Source: Crossiella cryophila
GTDB lineage: Bacteria > Actinomycetota > Actinomycetes > Mycobacteriales > Pseudonocardiaceae
Assembly (NCBI RefSeq): GCF_014204915.1
Contig: NZ_JACHMH010000001.1
Coordinates: 5,295,501 to 5,359,500 of the forward strand
Reading direction: 5' to 3'
Length of the DNA stretch: 64,000 nucleotides
A program made the position numbers and the translations under genes. The notes under the pieces are model-generated. The model made no database searches. It saw only the letters and a list, made by a program, of their open reading frames with translations, and was not told the DNA's origin. Shown in pieces: positions 35,763-44,383 of the stretch; position 1 is the first letter of the stretch; every line of letters begins with the position of its first letter.

Positions 35763-36002
35763 GTGAGCAGTGCGGAACCGGAATTCAGCCACTTCGCCAA
35801 CACCCGGCCTGGGCACGGGCAGTGGACGATCATCGGTGTCGCCGGGTCGGCGGATGACCCGGAGGTGCGGTCGGTGGAGATCTTCCAGGGGCCGGATCGC
35901 GATGAGCCGCGGCTGGTGCTCGCGGCGGAGGAGGTGCCGCGGTTTGTCGCGGGGCTGATCGCCACGGTCATGCCTGGTGATCTGACCGCGGAAGTGGACT
36001 GA
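35763..36002 (+). CDS. small protein of unknown function
   Basis: 79 residues, GTG start two bases after the SnoaL-like stop. No family recognised. The Trp/Gly-rich first half (HFANTRPGHGQWTIIGVAGS) and acidic second half (PEVRSVEIFQGPDRDEP) end in a hydrophobic helix (VPRFVAGLIATVMPGDL). Its position and spacing support co-translation with the SnoaL-like protein. It ends one base before the convergent PucR stop. Confidence 0.55.
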   Translation: MSSAEPEFSHFANTRPGHGQWTIIGVAGSADDPEVRSVEIFQGPDRDEPRLVLAAEEVPRFVAGLIATVMPGDLTAEVD

Positions 36003-37601
36003 TCAGCCGAGGTGGTCGCCGAGTCGTAGGCGCAGCCACAGCACCAGGCGTTCGTCCGGGTTGGCGAGGTCGAAGCCGAAGATCTGCTCGGCCTGGGCAA
36101 GCCGGTAGCGGACCGTGTTCGGGTGTACGGACAGCCGCTGGGAGGCGGTGGTGATGTCGCTGTTGGCGTTGAGGTAGGCGAGAATGGTGGACGCGTAGGC
36201 GGTGCCGTGTTCCAGGTCGTGGCTGCGGACCGCGGGGCCGAGGGCGCGGGGCAGGGCCTCGTGGGTGGCCAGGATCCGGGCCAGTGCGGACAATGCGGCG
36301 CCTGCCCACACCTCCTCGAGGGTGGCCACCTGGCAGGGTTGTGGGTCGCCCGGTCGGTCGGCGAGGGCGTGCAGGACCAGGTCGGCGTCGGCGCGGGAAC
36401 TCGCGATCGCACGCAGGCCGTGGACCTGGGAGCCGAGCGCGGCCAGGACGGGGACCCGCAACGCGGTGTGCGCTCTTCGGGCGATGTCGGCGATGAGGTC
36501 GCGGTGGGCGTTCGGTGTTGGCCCGCTTGGCAGCAGCGCGTAGACCGTGCCCTCGATCAGCGCGCAGCCGTGCCTGCCGTAGTGGGCCTCGCAGTGCAGG
36601 CTCACCAGGTCCGCCAGCCGGGTGGCGGCGTGGGCGGCGAGCACGTCCTCGGTGTCGCCGGTGGCCACGGTGAAGGCGGCCACCGCGACCGGCCGGTTGG
36701 GTTCCAGGCCGAGTCGCGGGGCCACCTCGGTGACGCTGTCCGGGTCGGCGAGCAGGCGCCGCAACAGGTCCACGCGTTGTCGCCGGGCGGCGTCGACCGC
36801 GGTGCGGGCCGCGAGCAGGTGCAGCGAGACGATGTCGGTCACGTCGGCGAGGGCCTGTTCGGCGGCGGAGTCCAGGCAGTTCCCGGCGTCGACGACCCAG
36901 ACCGAACCCAGGTGCTCCCCGCCGGCGCGGACCGCGACACCCAGCCGGGGCAGGCCGCCGGAGACAGCGGGGAATCGGCGGATTCGTGACACCTGGGCCA
37001 AAGCGCGGTACTGCTCGTCGTAGCCTGGACCGTCAGGGACCTGGAGGCCGAGGATGCCCTGGCGGCGGCCCTCGTCGATGCGCTGGCCGGGCAGGGTCGA
37101 GTAGGCGAGGATGCGCCGGTGCGGGTCCTCGATCACGGTGGCACCGCCCACCATCGCCGCGATCGCGTTGGCCAGTGCGAACAAATCACCGGTCCCCGGG
37201 GTGCTCGCGGTCCGCGCCGCGGCGGCCAGGGCGGAGGTGAGCATGGCGGCCAGGTGGTGCCAGGCCACCGATTCGTCGGCGGCGAGCAGCACCACACCGA
37301 AGCGGTGCGCGGCGGCCACCAGTTCGGTGACCGGCTCGCCAAAACTCTTCAGCACCAGGCAGGAGTGTCCGGCATCGGCTGCGGCAGCAAGGAGATCCGT
37401 GGCCTGTGCTTCCGTTGTGCCGACGCCGACCGCGAGCAGGATCGCGTCCCTGACCCGGGGAAGTGGCGCTCGGGGCTCGAAGATGAGCAGGCCCGAGACC
37501 GGTACCGGGCGCTCGGGCAGCGTGGTCAACGGGCGCAGTAGCGAAGGGCCCAGCGCGTGCAGGACCTGCCTGAGATTGGGCGCCGCGGGGTCGGGCATCA
37601 T
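36003..37601 (-). CDS. PucR-family transcriptional regulator
   Basis: 532 residues from ATG 37601 (MMPDPAAPNLRQVLHALGPS). The N-terminal purine-catabolism PucR ligand domain and GAF-like middle (FALANAIAAMVGGATVIEDP, HLGSVWVVDAG) are followed by a GGDEF-like fold and the C-terminal PucR HTH (TILAYLNANSDITTASQRLS, VHPNTVRYRLAQAEQIFGFD). A TATAGT hexamer lies only a few bases before the ATG and there is no RBS, so the transcript is probably leaderless. Divergent from the beta-lactamase-fold gene. Target unknown. Confidence 0.88.
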   Translation of the reverse strand: MMPDPAAPNLRQVLHALGPSLLRPLTTLPERPVPVSGLLIFEPRAPLPRVRDAILLAVGVGTTEAQATDLLAAAADAGHSCLVLKSFGEPVTELVAAAHRFGVVLLAADESVAWHHLAAMLTSALAAAARTASTPGTGDLFALANAIAAMVGGATVIEDPHRRILAYSTLPGQRIDEGRRQGILGLQVPDGPGYDEQYRALAQVSRIRRFPAVSGGLPRLGVAVRAGGEHLGSVWVVDAGNCLDSAAEQALADVTDIVSLHLLAARTAVDAARRQRVDLLRRLLADPDSVTEVAPRLGLEPNRPVAVAAFTVATGDTEDVLAAHAATRLADLVSLHCEAHYGRHGCALIEGTVYALLPSGPTPNAHRDLIADIARRAHTALRVPVLAALGSQVHGLRAIASSRADADLVLHALADRPGDPQPCQVATLEEVWAGAALSALARILATHEALPRALGPAVRSHDLEHGTAYASTILAYLNANSDITTASQRLSVHPNTVRYRLAQAEQIFGFDLANPDERLVLWLRLRLGDHLG

Positions 37602-37605
37602 CAAC

Positions 37606-37611
37606 ACTATA
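37606..37611 (-). promoter_or_regulatory. -10 element of the PucR gene (leaderless)
   Basis: TATAGT on the minus strand ends five bases before ATG 37601. Transcription starting about 7 bases downstream would begin at the start codon. No clear -35. Confidence 0.45.
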
Positions 37612-37744
37612 GCCGGGCGCACAAGACATTCGCGGATTCTCTGGACTGGCAACGAATGCCCGCGATCGGTGCGGCGGAGATGCTGACCGCAAGCGCATTC
37701 TGGCCGGCGCGCCGCGGGGCGGTGTCGCCGGGAAAGGAGATGCC

Positions 37745-38857
37745 ATGCGAGGCAGGCGGAAAGCCGTTGTGGTCTTGGCGATCACCACCTCTCTGCTGGT
37801 GATGCCGGTGGTGGCGGAGGCGTCGCCGCGGTGTGATGCCACGCCGATCCGGACCGCGCTGGACGCGCTGGAACGGCTTGGCGCCGGGATCGCCGTGACG
37901 GTGCGGAGTCCGCGGTGCGGCGTCCGCGGTTACGGTGTCGGCCTCGCCGACCGGTGGACCGGGCGTGCGGTCGTGGGCGATGAGCACAGCCGGATTGGCA
38001 GCAATACCAAGGCATGGACGGCCACGGTGGTGCTGCAGCTCGTCGGCGAGGGCAGGATCAGGCTCGACGAGACCGTCGATCACTACCTGCCCGGCCTCAT
38101 CCGCACCAAGCGCTACGACGCGCGCACCTTCACCGTCCGGCAGATGCTGCAGCACACCAACGGCCTGCCCGACTACCTGGAAGCACCGTTCTGGCAGAAC
38201 AAGGAACGGCGCCGCTGGGACCACACCGAGCCGGTGCAGACGGTCAGGATGGCGCTGACCCTGCCGCCGCCCGTTCGTTGGGGGACAGCGGGTTTCGCCT
38301 ACGCCAACACCAACTACAACCTGGCCGGACTGCTCGTCACCAAGGTCACCGGACGCGATATCGGCACCGAGATCAACCAGCGGATCATCAGGCGGCTCGG
38401 GCTGCGCGACACCTACTGGCCCGGTGACCGGGTCACGATCCCCTATCCGGAGCTGCGCAGTTACCCTCGGCAGTCCGGGCTGTCGGGGGACCGGACGGAG
38501 TGGAACACCTCGGAGGCGAACGCGTCCGGTTCGCTGATCTCCACCGGCGCGGACGTGACCGCCTTCTGGACCGCGTTGCTGACCGGGCGGCTACTGGCGC
38601 CCGCGCAGCTCGCCGAGATGAAACGAACTGTGCCGGACCAGCTCAGCGACGGCTACGGCCTGGGCATCGAGCGCACCCGGCTCACCCCGGACCTGATCAC
38701 CTGGGGGCACAGCGGCAGCATGCCCAGCGGTCACAAGTTCCGCAACGCCGTGACCGAGGACGGCAGGCGATCGGTGACCCTGCTGATCGGCACCGACCAG
38801 CTCGACTCGGCCGAGATCGACGCCATCATGGGCAGGCTCGTCCGCGACCTCCGCTGA
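37745..38857 (+). CDS. secreted serine hydrolase, beta-lactamase/D-Ala-D-Ala carboxypeptidase fold
   Basis: 370 residues, AAAGGAG before ATG. Signal peptide to about residue 26 (VVAEASP). Active-site motifs: S86-N-T-K89 in RIGSNTKAWTA, Y-A-N in FAYANTNYNLAG, and H-S-G in ITWGHSGSM, giving the class C/serine-hydrolase catalytic set. Such proteins are DD-peptidases, esterases or amidases; none can be singled out. Its TGA directly abuts the stop of the convergent small secreted protein (TGATCA). Confidence 0.9.
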   Translation: MRGRRKAVVVLAITTSLLVMPVVAEASPRCDATPIRTALDALERLGAGIAVTVRSPRCGVRGYGVGLADRWTGRAVVGDEHSRIGSNTKAWTATVVLQLVGEGRIRLDETVDHYLPGLIRTKRYDARTFTVRQMLQHTNGLPDYLEAPFWQNKERRRWDHTEPVQTVRMALTLPPPVRWGTAGFAYANTNYNLAGLLVTKVTGRDIGTEINQRIIRRLGLRDTYWPGDRVTIPYPELRSYPRQSGLSGDRTEWNTSEANASGSLISTGADVTAFWTALLTGRLLAPAQLAEMKRTVPDQLSDGYGLGIERTRLTPDLITWGHSGSMPSGHKFRNAVTEDGRRSVTLLIGTDQLDSAEIDAIMGRLVRDLR

Positions 38858-39160
38858 TCAGGAACCAGCGTCCTCGCCCTCGGCCACGAACCGCACCGCG
38901 GCGAATTCCCGGTCCGGGACAAGGGCACCGGCCGGGAACGCACCGCTCTTCGCGACGGCCTCGAGTGGGCCGTCGCACATCTTGAGCACGGACGGATCCG
39001 CGTCATCGACGGTGAGGTACCGGTCCGGCCAGACCGGGTTGGTGCAGTCGAAGGCGCTGATCTCGTTGGCCGCGTAGGCCGGCAGGGCGCCGAGGGCGCC
39101 GATCGCGATCGCCGAGGCGGCCAGCCCGATCATGACGCGCAGTCCCACTCGTTTGCTCAT
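38858..39160 (-). CDS. small secreted protein, NEIxA..C.NPVW family (short form)
   Basis: 100 residues from ATG 39160 (signal peptide MSKRVGLRVMIGLAASAIAI ... LPAYA). The mature N-terminus NEISAFDCTNPVWPDRYLTV matches that of the 58156 protein (NEIGALECNNPVWVDKYFII). After that the two diverge; this one keeps a Cys (KMCDG) but lacks the crystallin-like second half. Function unknown. It shares a promoter-like element with the Spo0M gene. Confidence 0.65.
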   Translation of the reverse strand: MSKRVGLRVMIGLAASAIAIGALGALPAYAANEISAFDCTNPVWPDRYLTVDDADPSVLKMCDGPLEAVAKSGAFPAGALVPDREFAAVRFVAEGEDAGS

Positions 39161-39218
39161 GTGGCCAGCCTCGCCAGCGGTGTTCGCCCGCCGCATCCGC
39201 CGGACGTCCGGAACAACC
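39161..39218 (-). promoter_or_regulatory. shared promoter-like element, copy 1
   Basis: On the minus strand: GGTTGTTCCGGACG (39218-39205), 30 bases, then GCGAGGCTGGCCAC (39174-39161) directly before the ATG. The same two blocks at the same 30-base spacing occur at 54797-54739 ahead of spo0M. Confidence 0.6.
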
Positions 39219-39247
39219 ACCCGACTGGCTGGAAGATCCCCCACCGG

Positions 39248-40477
39248 TCAGGAGGGCAGGACCTCATCCCAGGTGACCGGGAGCGCGGCGGGGCCGTAGA
39301 CGGTGGTGTCGGCCTTGAACCGGATCTCCGCCTGCGGCACGGCCAGCCGCAGGGTCGGCACCCGACAGGGCAGGGTGGCCAGCGCGGTGGTCAGTTCCAG
39401 GCGGGCGATCTGCTGGCCGACGCAGTGGTGCGGCCCGTGGCCGAAGCCGAGGTGGCTGGTGGTCCGCCGATCGATGTCCAGCCGCTCCGGCTCGGGGAAG
39501 TGCGCCGGGTCGTGGTTGGCCGCCTGAGCGGCGGCGATCACGTACTCGCCGGCGGCGATCGGCTGGCCGCCGATCTCGGTGTCCACGGTGGCCACCCGCA
39601 ACAGCCCCGCGCCCACGCCCAGCAACCGCACCAGTTCCTCGGTGGCGCCCACGGCCAGCGCCGGGTCGGCGGCCAGCCGGTCGAACTGGGTCCGGTCGGC
39701 CAGCAGGGCCAGCACGCCGTAGGTGATGGAGCTGGCGGTGGTGTCGTAGCCGGCGACCAGCAGGCCGACGGCCATCTTGGTCAGTTCCAGGTCGTTGAAC
39801 GGCTGCTCGTGTTCCCGGCCACGGGTGACCAGCACGCTCAGCACGTCCTCGCCCGGCTCGGCGCGCCGGGCCCTGACCAGGTCGGCGACGTAGTCATACA
39901 GCGGGAACTTCACCGCGTTCAGCTCGTCCACGTCGGTCCCGCCGCTGAACAGGGTCTCCGCGACCCGCTGGAACACGCCGCGGTCGGCGTAGGGCACGCC
40001 GAGCAGCCCGGCGATCACGGAGGAGGTGAGCGGCTTGGAGAACCGCTCGTGCAGGTCGACCGGCCCGGTCTCGGCGGCGAGGCCGTCCAGCAGTTCGTCG
40101 GCGGTGCGCAGCACCATCGGCCGGAACTCCTCGATCCGGCGCGCGGTGGTGATCGCCGGCGCGAACACCCGCCGGAACCGGACGTGCTCCGGCCCGTCCA
40201 TCTTGAAGAAGTCGCCCTGCTCGATGGGCGTTTCCGGCGGCATGTTGGCGAGCAGGTGGCCCGCCGAGCCGCAGCGGTTGCTGAAGCGCCGAGGGTCGCC
40301 CAGCACCTCACGGACGTCGGCGTACCGGGTGACCAGCCATGCCTCGATGCCGGTCGGGCAGGTGACCCTGGTGACCGGGGTCCGGGCGCGCAGGTCGGCC
40401 ACCTCGGGGGCTGGCCCGAACGGACAGAGGTCCTCGCGGGGAACGGGCAGGGGGCGGGCGCTCGTCGTCGCGGACAA
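39248..40477 (-). CDS. cytochrome P450
   Basis: 409 residues, TTG start with AAGGAG at good spacing. I-helix VAGYDTTASS (residues 241-250), ExxR at 281-284, heme loop FGHGPHHCVGQQIAR with Cys352. Length and motifs match soluble bacterial class I P450s that need a ferredoxin and reductase; none lies next door (the 59.5-61.6 kb ferredoxin/reductase could serve). Divergent from the condensation-domain gene, so a shared biosynthetic role is possible. Confidence 0.93.
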   Translation of the reverse strand: MSATTSARPLPVPREDLCPFGPAPEVADLRARTPVTRVTCPTGIEAWLVTRYADVREVLGDPRRFSNRCGSAGHLLANMPPETPIEQGDFFKMDGPEHVRFRRVFAPAITTARRIEEFRPMVLRTADELLDGLAAETGPVDLHERFSKPLTSSVIAGLLGVPYADRGVFQRVAETLFSGGTDVDELNAVKFPLYDYVADLVRARRAEPGEDVLSVLVTRGREHEQPFNDLELTKMAVGLLVAGYDTTASSITYGVLALLADRTQFDRLAADPALAVGATEELVRLLGVGAGLLRVATVDTEIGGQPIAAGEYVIAAAQAANHDPAHFPEPERLDIDRRTTSHLGFGHGPHHCVGQQIARLELTTALATLPCRVPTLRLAVPQAEIRFKADTTVYGPAALPVTWDEVLPS

Positions 40478-40623
40478 GGGAACTCCTTGGGCGGAAGGGT
40501 GGATACAAGATCAGGTCGGCACTATTCACCGGCTTGGCAAGGAGATCGATGTGGTTGGTGTGAACGGGCAAGGAGACTGCCCGGCTGGACGCGGGCGCTG
40601 TGGGCGCGGGTGTGCCGCGGGGC

Positions 40624-42072
40624 ATGCTGCGCACGGTGAGCACGCCGCCGCCCGCATCCTTCCCACTGTCCGCCGCGCAGGCGGGGGAGTGGTTCTGCCA
40701 GCAGCGCCAACCGGACAACCCCGGGTTCTGCGTCGCGCAGTACGTGGACATCACCGGCCCGGTGGACGTCGAACTCCTGCGTGCCGCCGTCGATCGCGTG
40801 CTGCGGGCGACGGACTCCCTGATGGTGCGCTTCACCATGGACGGCGGGCGGGTGCTGCAGGTGGTGGACCCTTCGCTGGTGGGGCCGATGCCGGTGGTCG
40901 ACCTGCGGACGGCCGCCGAACCCGAGGCCGCGGCGCACCGCTGGCTGGCGGCGGCACTCGCGCGGCCCTACGACCTGCTGACCGGGCCGGTGTGCTCCTT
41001 CGCGCTGCTGCGCCTGGCGGAGCAGCGCACCTGGCTGTACCTGCGGGCGCACCACATCGTCGTGGACGGCTTCGCCGGAGCCGTGGTCGTCCGGTTGGTC
41101 GCCGAGTCCTACCGGGCCGCCCTGACCGGTGCGGACTGGCAACCGGGCGAGCAGGGATCGCTGACCCGGATGCTCGCCGAGGAGGCGGCCTATCGCGCCT
41201 CACCCCGGTACGCGCTGGACCGCGCGCACCATCTGGCCATGGGGCGCGCCACGCCGGAGCCGGTGTCACCGGCCGGACCGCCGACGCCAGCGGCGGCCAC
41301 CTTCCGGCGGGTCACCGGTGTGGTTCCGGTGGCACGGGCCGCCCGGCTGCGGTCGCTGGCCAGGCAGTGCCGGGCCGGTCTGCCTGCGTTGCTGATGGCC
41401 GCCATGGGCGTGCACCTTGGCCGGATCACCGGCGAGCGGGCGGCGGTGATCAGCGTTCCGCTCGCCGCGCGCACGGGAGCGGTCGGGCGCGACACGGTGA
41501 CCATGATGGCCAACGAGTTGCCGTTGACGGTGCGCACCGTGCCCGGCGGCACCCTCGTGGAGTTGTTGCGGGAGACCGCCGCGAACGGCCGCATCCTGGT
41601 GCGGCACCAGCGATTCCGGTGGGACGAACTCCAGCGGGCACTGCCCGGCCGCCGCTTCGACGCCCCGCACCTCAACATCATGGCCTTCACCCCGACAGCC
41701 GGCTTCGGCGCGGCCACCGCCACCGTGCACAACCTGTCCAACGGCGCGGTGGAGGACTACTCGGTCCTGGTCTACGACAACGCGGTCGACGGTTCGCTCC
41801 AGGTGCACGTCAATGCCAACCCCGATCGCTATTCCCCACGCGCCACAGGCGATCTGCGCACCGGATTTCTCGGGGTGCTGACCGCGATCGCCGGGGCGGC
41901 GCCGGAGACCGTCGTCGACGAACTCGACCTGCCCACTATGCGGACCCGGCTGCCTGTTCGTACCCCTGGTGTTGCCTCAGAACCCCGTCCTGGCCACCCG
42001 GGGTGTGCTCAGGCGCTTCCCGGCGCGTCCGCTCTGCTAACTCTTGATCCGGACCGGCCGGCCACCGAATGA
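40624..42072 (+). CDS. stand-alone NRPS condensation-domain protein
   Basis: 482 residues. The start is uncertain; ATG 40624 is used, GTG 40636 and GTG 40600 are options. Core C-domain motifs: [15 protein letters not shown] (C1), [10 protein letters not shown] (C3, HHxxxDG at 143-149), [15 protein letters not shown] (C2 region), later [13 protein letters not shown]. The last ~40 residues after DELDLPT are Pro/Arg-rich and look non-domain, perhaps eroded sequence. No adenylation or carrier domain is attached. The panD gene follows 19 bases later, so the acceptor could be beta-alanine or a beta-alanine-derived thiol or amine. Confidence 0.85.
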   Translation: MLRTVSTPPPASFPLSAAQAGEWFCQQRQPDNPGFCVAQYVDITGPVDVELLRAAVDRVLRATDSLMVRFTMDGGRVLQVVDPSLVGPMPVVDLRTAAEPEAAAHRWLAAALARPYDLLTGPVCSFALLRLAEQRTWLYLRAHHIVVDGFAGAVVVRLVAESYRAALTGADWQPGEQGSLTRMLAEEAAYRASPRYALDRAHHLAMGRATPEPVSPAGPPTPAAATFRRVTGVVPVARAARLRSLARQCRAGLPALLMAAMGVHLGRITGERAAVISVPLAARTGAVGRDTVTMMANELPLTVRTVPGGTLVELLRETAANGRILVRHQRFRWDELQRALPGRRFDAPHLNIMAFTPTAGFGAATATVHNLSNGAVEDYSVLVYDNAVDGSLQVHVNANPDRYSPRATGDLRTGFLGVLTAIAGAAPETVVDELDLPTMRTRLPVRTPGVASEPRPGHPGCAQALPGASALLTLDPDRPATE

Positions 42073-42091
42073 ACAGTCTTGGAGAGGGCAG

Positions 42092-42511
42092 ATGCGACGG
42101 ACCATGCTGGGCGGGAAGATCCACCGTGCCACGGTCACCCAGGCCGACCTGCACTACGTCGGGTCGGTCACCATCGACGAGGACCTGATGGTGGCGGCGG
42201 GGATTGTCGAGGGCGAGCAGGTGCACGTCGTGGATGTCACCAATGGGGCCAGGCTGATCACCTACGCCATCACCGGTGAGCGGGGGAGCGGGGTCATCGG
42301 GATGAACGGTGGGGCCGCGCACCTGGTGCGGCCGGGGGATCTGGTGATCATTCTGTCCTATGTGGAGGTTGAGGACGCCGAGCGGGCCGGGTATCGCTCG
42401 CGGGTGGTGCACGTGGACGCCGCCAACGCGGTGCTCGCGCTCGGGAACGACGCGGCCGAACCGGTGCCGGGAGACGCCGGGCTGCGGTCCGGCGCGGTCA
42501 CCGAAGGCTGA
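42092..42511 (+). CDS. panD: aspartate 1-decarboxylase proenzyme
   Basis: 139 residues, GGAGAGGG before [23 protein letters not shown] then SVTID: self-cleavage between Gly24 and Ser25 creates the pyruvoyl cofactor. [20 protein letters not shown] and GDLVIILSY are conserved. Converts L-aspartate to beta-alanine for pantothenate. Its position behind a condensation domain, not with panB/panC, suggests a dedicated beta-alanine supply. Confidence 0.93.
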   Translation: MRRTMLGGKIHRATVTQADLHYVGSVTIDEDLMVAAGIVEGEQVHVVDVTNGARLITYAITGERGSGVIGMNGGAAHLVRPGDLVIILSYVEVEDAERAGYRSRVVHVDAANAVLALGNDAAEPVPGDAGLRSGAVTEG

Positions 42512-42559
42512 GCTGGCAAGGGTTTCCCGCCGCCGCGGTCCCCAGAGTCAGGAGTTCCG

Positions 42560-43258
42560 GTGCGACGACGAACTTTTCTGAGTGCTTCGGCTGGCCTTGC
42601 CGCTTCGGCCGGTACTGCTGCGGCGGGTGTGTCCCCGGCGGTGCGACCGGTGCGGTTCCAGGTGCTGATGTTCGACGGGGTGGAGGAGCAGGACTTCGTC
42701 GCGCCGGTGGAAGTGCTTGGCCTGGCGGCGAAACTCAGTCCAGGGGCGATCGCGCCGCCGGTGATGGTCAGCACCGGCTCGCCCGGGGTGGTCACCTGCA
42801 CGTACCGGACCAGGGTTGAGGTGCCTGGGGGCTGGGCGCCGGAGTCGGCCGATGTGCTGGTGGTCCCGGGTGGTGGTTACAATCTGCCGCCGTCTGGTGA
42901 GCCCCGGCCCGGGGTCCGGAAGTTGATGCGGGACAAGGAGTTCCTCGGCAGGCTGGCCAGGGTGCGGGTGCCGTTGGTGGGGATTTGCACCGGGGTCATG
43001 GTGCTCGCCGCGGCCGGGCTCACCCGTGGCCGCACGGCGACCACCCATGGCAAGGCCAAGGCCGACCTGGCCGCGCTGGGTACCACCGTGGTCGACGCGC
43101 GGGTGGTCGACGACGGTGATCTGGTCACCGGTGGTGGGGTGACCTCGGGGCTGGATGTGGCGTTGTGGCTGGTCGAGCGCTATGCGGGGGCCAGGGTCGC
43201 GCTCGCGGCCGAGGAGGTCATGGAGTACGAGCGGCGCGGCACGGTCTGGCACGCCTGA
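42560..43258 (+). CDS. Tat-exported DJ-1/PfpI-family protein
   Basis: 232 residues, GTG start behind CAGGAG. Leader MRRRTFLSASAGLAASAGTA is a twin-arginine signal. The domain VRFQVLMFDGVEEQDFVAP, VLVVPGGG, and GICTGVMVLAAAGL with the nucleophilic Cys, then THGKAKAD, matches isonitrile-hydratase/AraC-type glutaminase-like DJ-1 proteins. Export of this fold is unusual. Hairpin repeat copy 2 begins two bases after the stop. Confidence 0.88.
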   Translation: MRRRTFLSASAGLAASAGTAAAGVSPAVRPVRFQVLMFDGVEEQDFVAPVEVLGLAAKLSPGAIAPPVMVSTGSPGVVTCTYRTRVEVPGGWAPESADVLVVPGGGYNLPPSGEPRPGVRKLMRDKEFLGRLARVRVPLVGICTGVMVLAAAGLTRGRTATTHGKAKADLAALGTTVVDARVVDDGDLVTGGGVTSGLDVALWLVERYAGARVALAAEEVMEYERRGTVWHA

Positions 43259-43259
43259 C

Positions 43260-43418
43260 AGTCCGGTCCGCACCCCACCGGCGTGTTGGCCGTTGTCGTA
43301 CACAGTGTTGGCCGAACTGGTACACCCTTCGGCCAACACACCGTCCATAACGGCCAACACACCGTCCAGTTCGGCCAACACACCGTACGAGAAGGGCCAA
43401 CACGGTGGGGGGTTTTGC
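43260..43418. repeat. composite inverted repeat of 21-22 nt units, copy 2
   Basis: Same left arm as copy 1 (2612-2750), but one more right-arm unit: GGCCAACACACCGTCCATAA, GGCCAACACACCGTCCAGTT, GGCCAACACACCGTACGAGA, then GGCCAACAC. The extra unit pairs with the left-arm unit containing GGCCGAACTGG. Units have thus been gained or lost singly while pairing was kept. Starts immediately after a stop codon. Confidence 0.85.
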
Positions 43419-43446
43419 TTGACGGGGGTGGAGGTGGCTTGCTAGA

Positions 43447-43473
43447 CCTATATCAGGGTTCCTGAGATATAGG
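43447..43473. promoter_or_regulatory. MarR operator at the ech promoter
   Basis: CCTATATCAGG, GTT, CCTGAGATATAGG: near-perfect inverted repeat ending nine bases before the ech ATG. Core TCAGG-N3-CCTGA is shared with 48486-48504 and 49061-49073. Confidence 0.7.
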
Positions 43474-43482
43474 AGAGAGTCG

Positions 43483-44355
43483 ATGAGTGCTGCGATCCCC
43501 GCTGAGTCCCCGCCTGCCGTGCCTGAGCCGTGGGGGAACACCGTGCAGGTGACCTTTGATCAGGGCATTGCCTGGGTGGTGCTGGATCGGCCGAAGAAGC
43601 GCAATGCGATGAATCCGACGCTCAATGACGAGATGGTGCGGGTGCTGGACCACCTGGAGGCCGACGATCGTTGCCGGGTGCTGGTGCTCACCGGGGCGGG
43701 GGAGGCGTTCTCCGCCGGTATGGACCTCAAGGAGTACTTCCGCGAGGTGGATGCCACCGGCAGTGTGGCCGTGCAGCTCAAGGTGCGCCGGGCCAGTGCG
43801 GAGTGGCAGTGGAAGCGGTTGGCGCACTGGAGCAAGCCGACCATCGCGATGGTCAACGGCTGGTGCTTCGGCGGCGCGTTCACCCCCCTGGTGGCCTGCG
43901 ACCTCGCCTTCGCCGACGAGCAGGCGCGGTTCGGGCTCTCCGAGGTCAACTGGGGCATCCCGCCGGGCGGGGTGGTCAGCCGGGCGCTGGCCGCGACCGT
44001 GCCGCAGCGGGACGCGCTCTTCCACATCATGACCGGCGAGTCCTTCGACGGTCGCAGGGCTGCTGAGATGCGACTGGTCAACGAGGCACTGCCGGGGGAC
44101 CGGTTGCGCGAGCGCACCCGGGAGGTGGCGCTGAAACTGGCCTCGATGAACCAGGTGGTGCTGCACGCGGCCAAGCTCGGCTACCGGCTGGCCAAGGAGA
44201 TGCCCTGGGAGCAGGCCGAGGACTACCTCTACGCCAAGCTCGACCAGTCCCAGTTCGTCGACCGCGCCGGGGCCAGGGCCAAGGGGCTCACCCAGTTCCT
44301 CGACGACAAGACCTACCGGCCCGGCCTGAGCACCTTCGACCCCGGCAAGGAGTAG
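43483..44355 (+). CDS. ech: hydroxycinnamoyl-CoA hydratase/lyase
   Basis: 290 residues of the crotonase fold. GAGEAFSAGMDLKEYFREVD and VNGWCFGGAFTPLVACDLAF are characteristic of the HCHL/feruloyl-CoA hydratase-lyase branch, as are LSEVNWGIPPGG and the C-terminal DDKTYRPGL segment. It hydrates feruloyl- or p-coumaroyl-CoA and cleaves it to vanillin or 4-hydroxybenzaldehyde plus acetyl-CoA. Followed by the CoA ligase (28-base gap); the MarR-type operator is in the promoter. Confidence 0.9.
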   Translation: MSAAIPAESPPAVPEPWGNTVQVTFDQGIAWVVLDRPKKRNAMNPTLNDEMVRVLDHLEADDRCRVLVLTGAGEAFSAGMDLKEYFREVDATGSVAVQLKVRRASAEWQWKRLAHWSKPTIAMVNGWCFGGAFTPLVACDLAFADEQARFGLSEVNWGIPPGGVVSRALAATVPQRDALFHIMTGESFDGRRAAEMRLVNEALPGDRLRERTREVALKLASMNQVVLHAAKLGYRLAKEMPWEQAEDYLYAKLDQSQFVDRAGARAKGLTQFLDDKTYRPGLSTFDPGKE

Positions 44356-44383
44356 CCTGCCGGGTGGTCCTGAGGAGAAACCG

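Noticed and set aside
40560-40584. Small stem CGGGCA/TGCCCG with AAGGAG in the loop before the C-domain gene
   Set aside because: Short and not at ribosome-binding distance from any likely start; kept out of the feature list.
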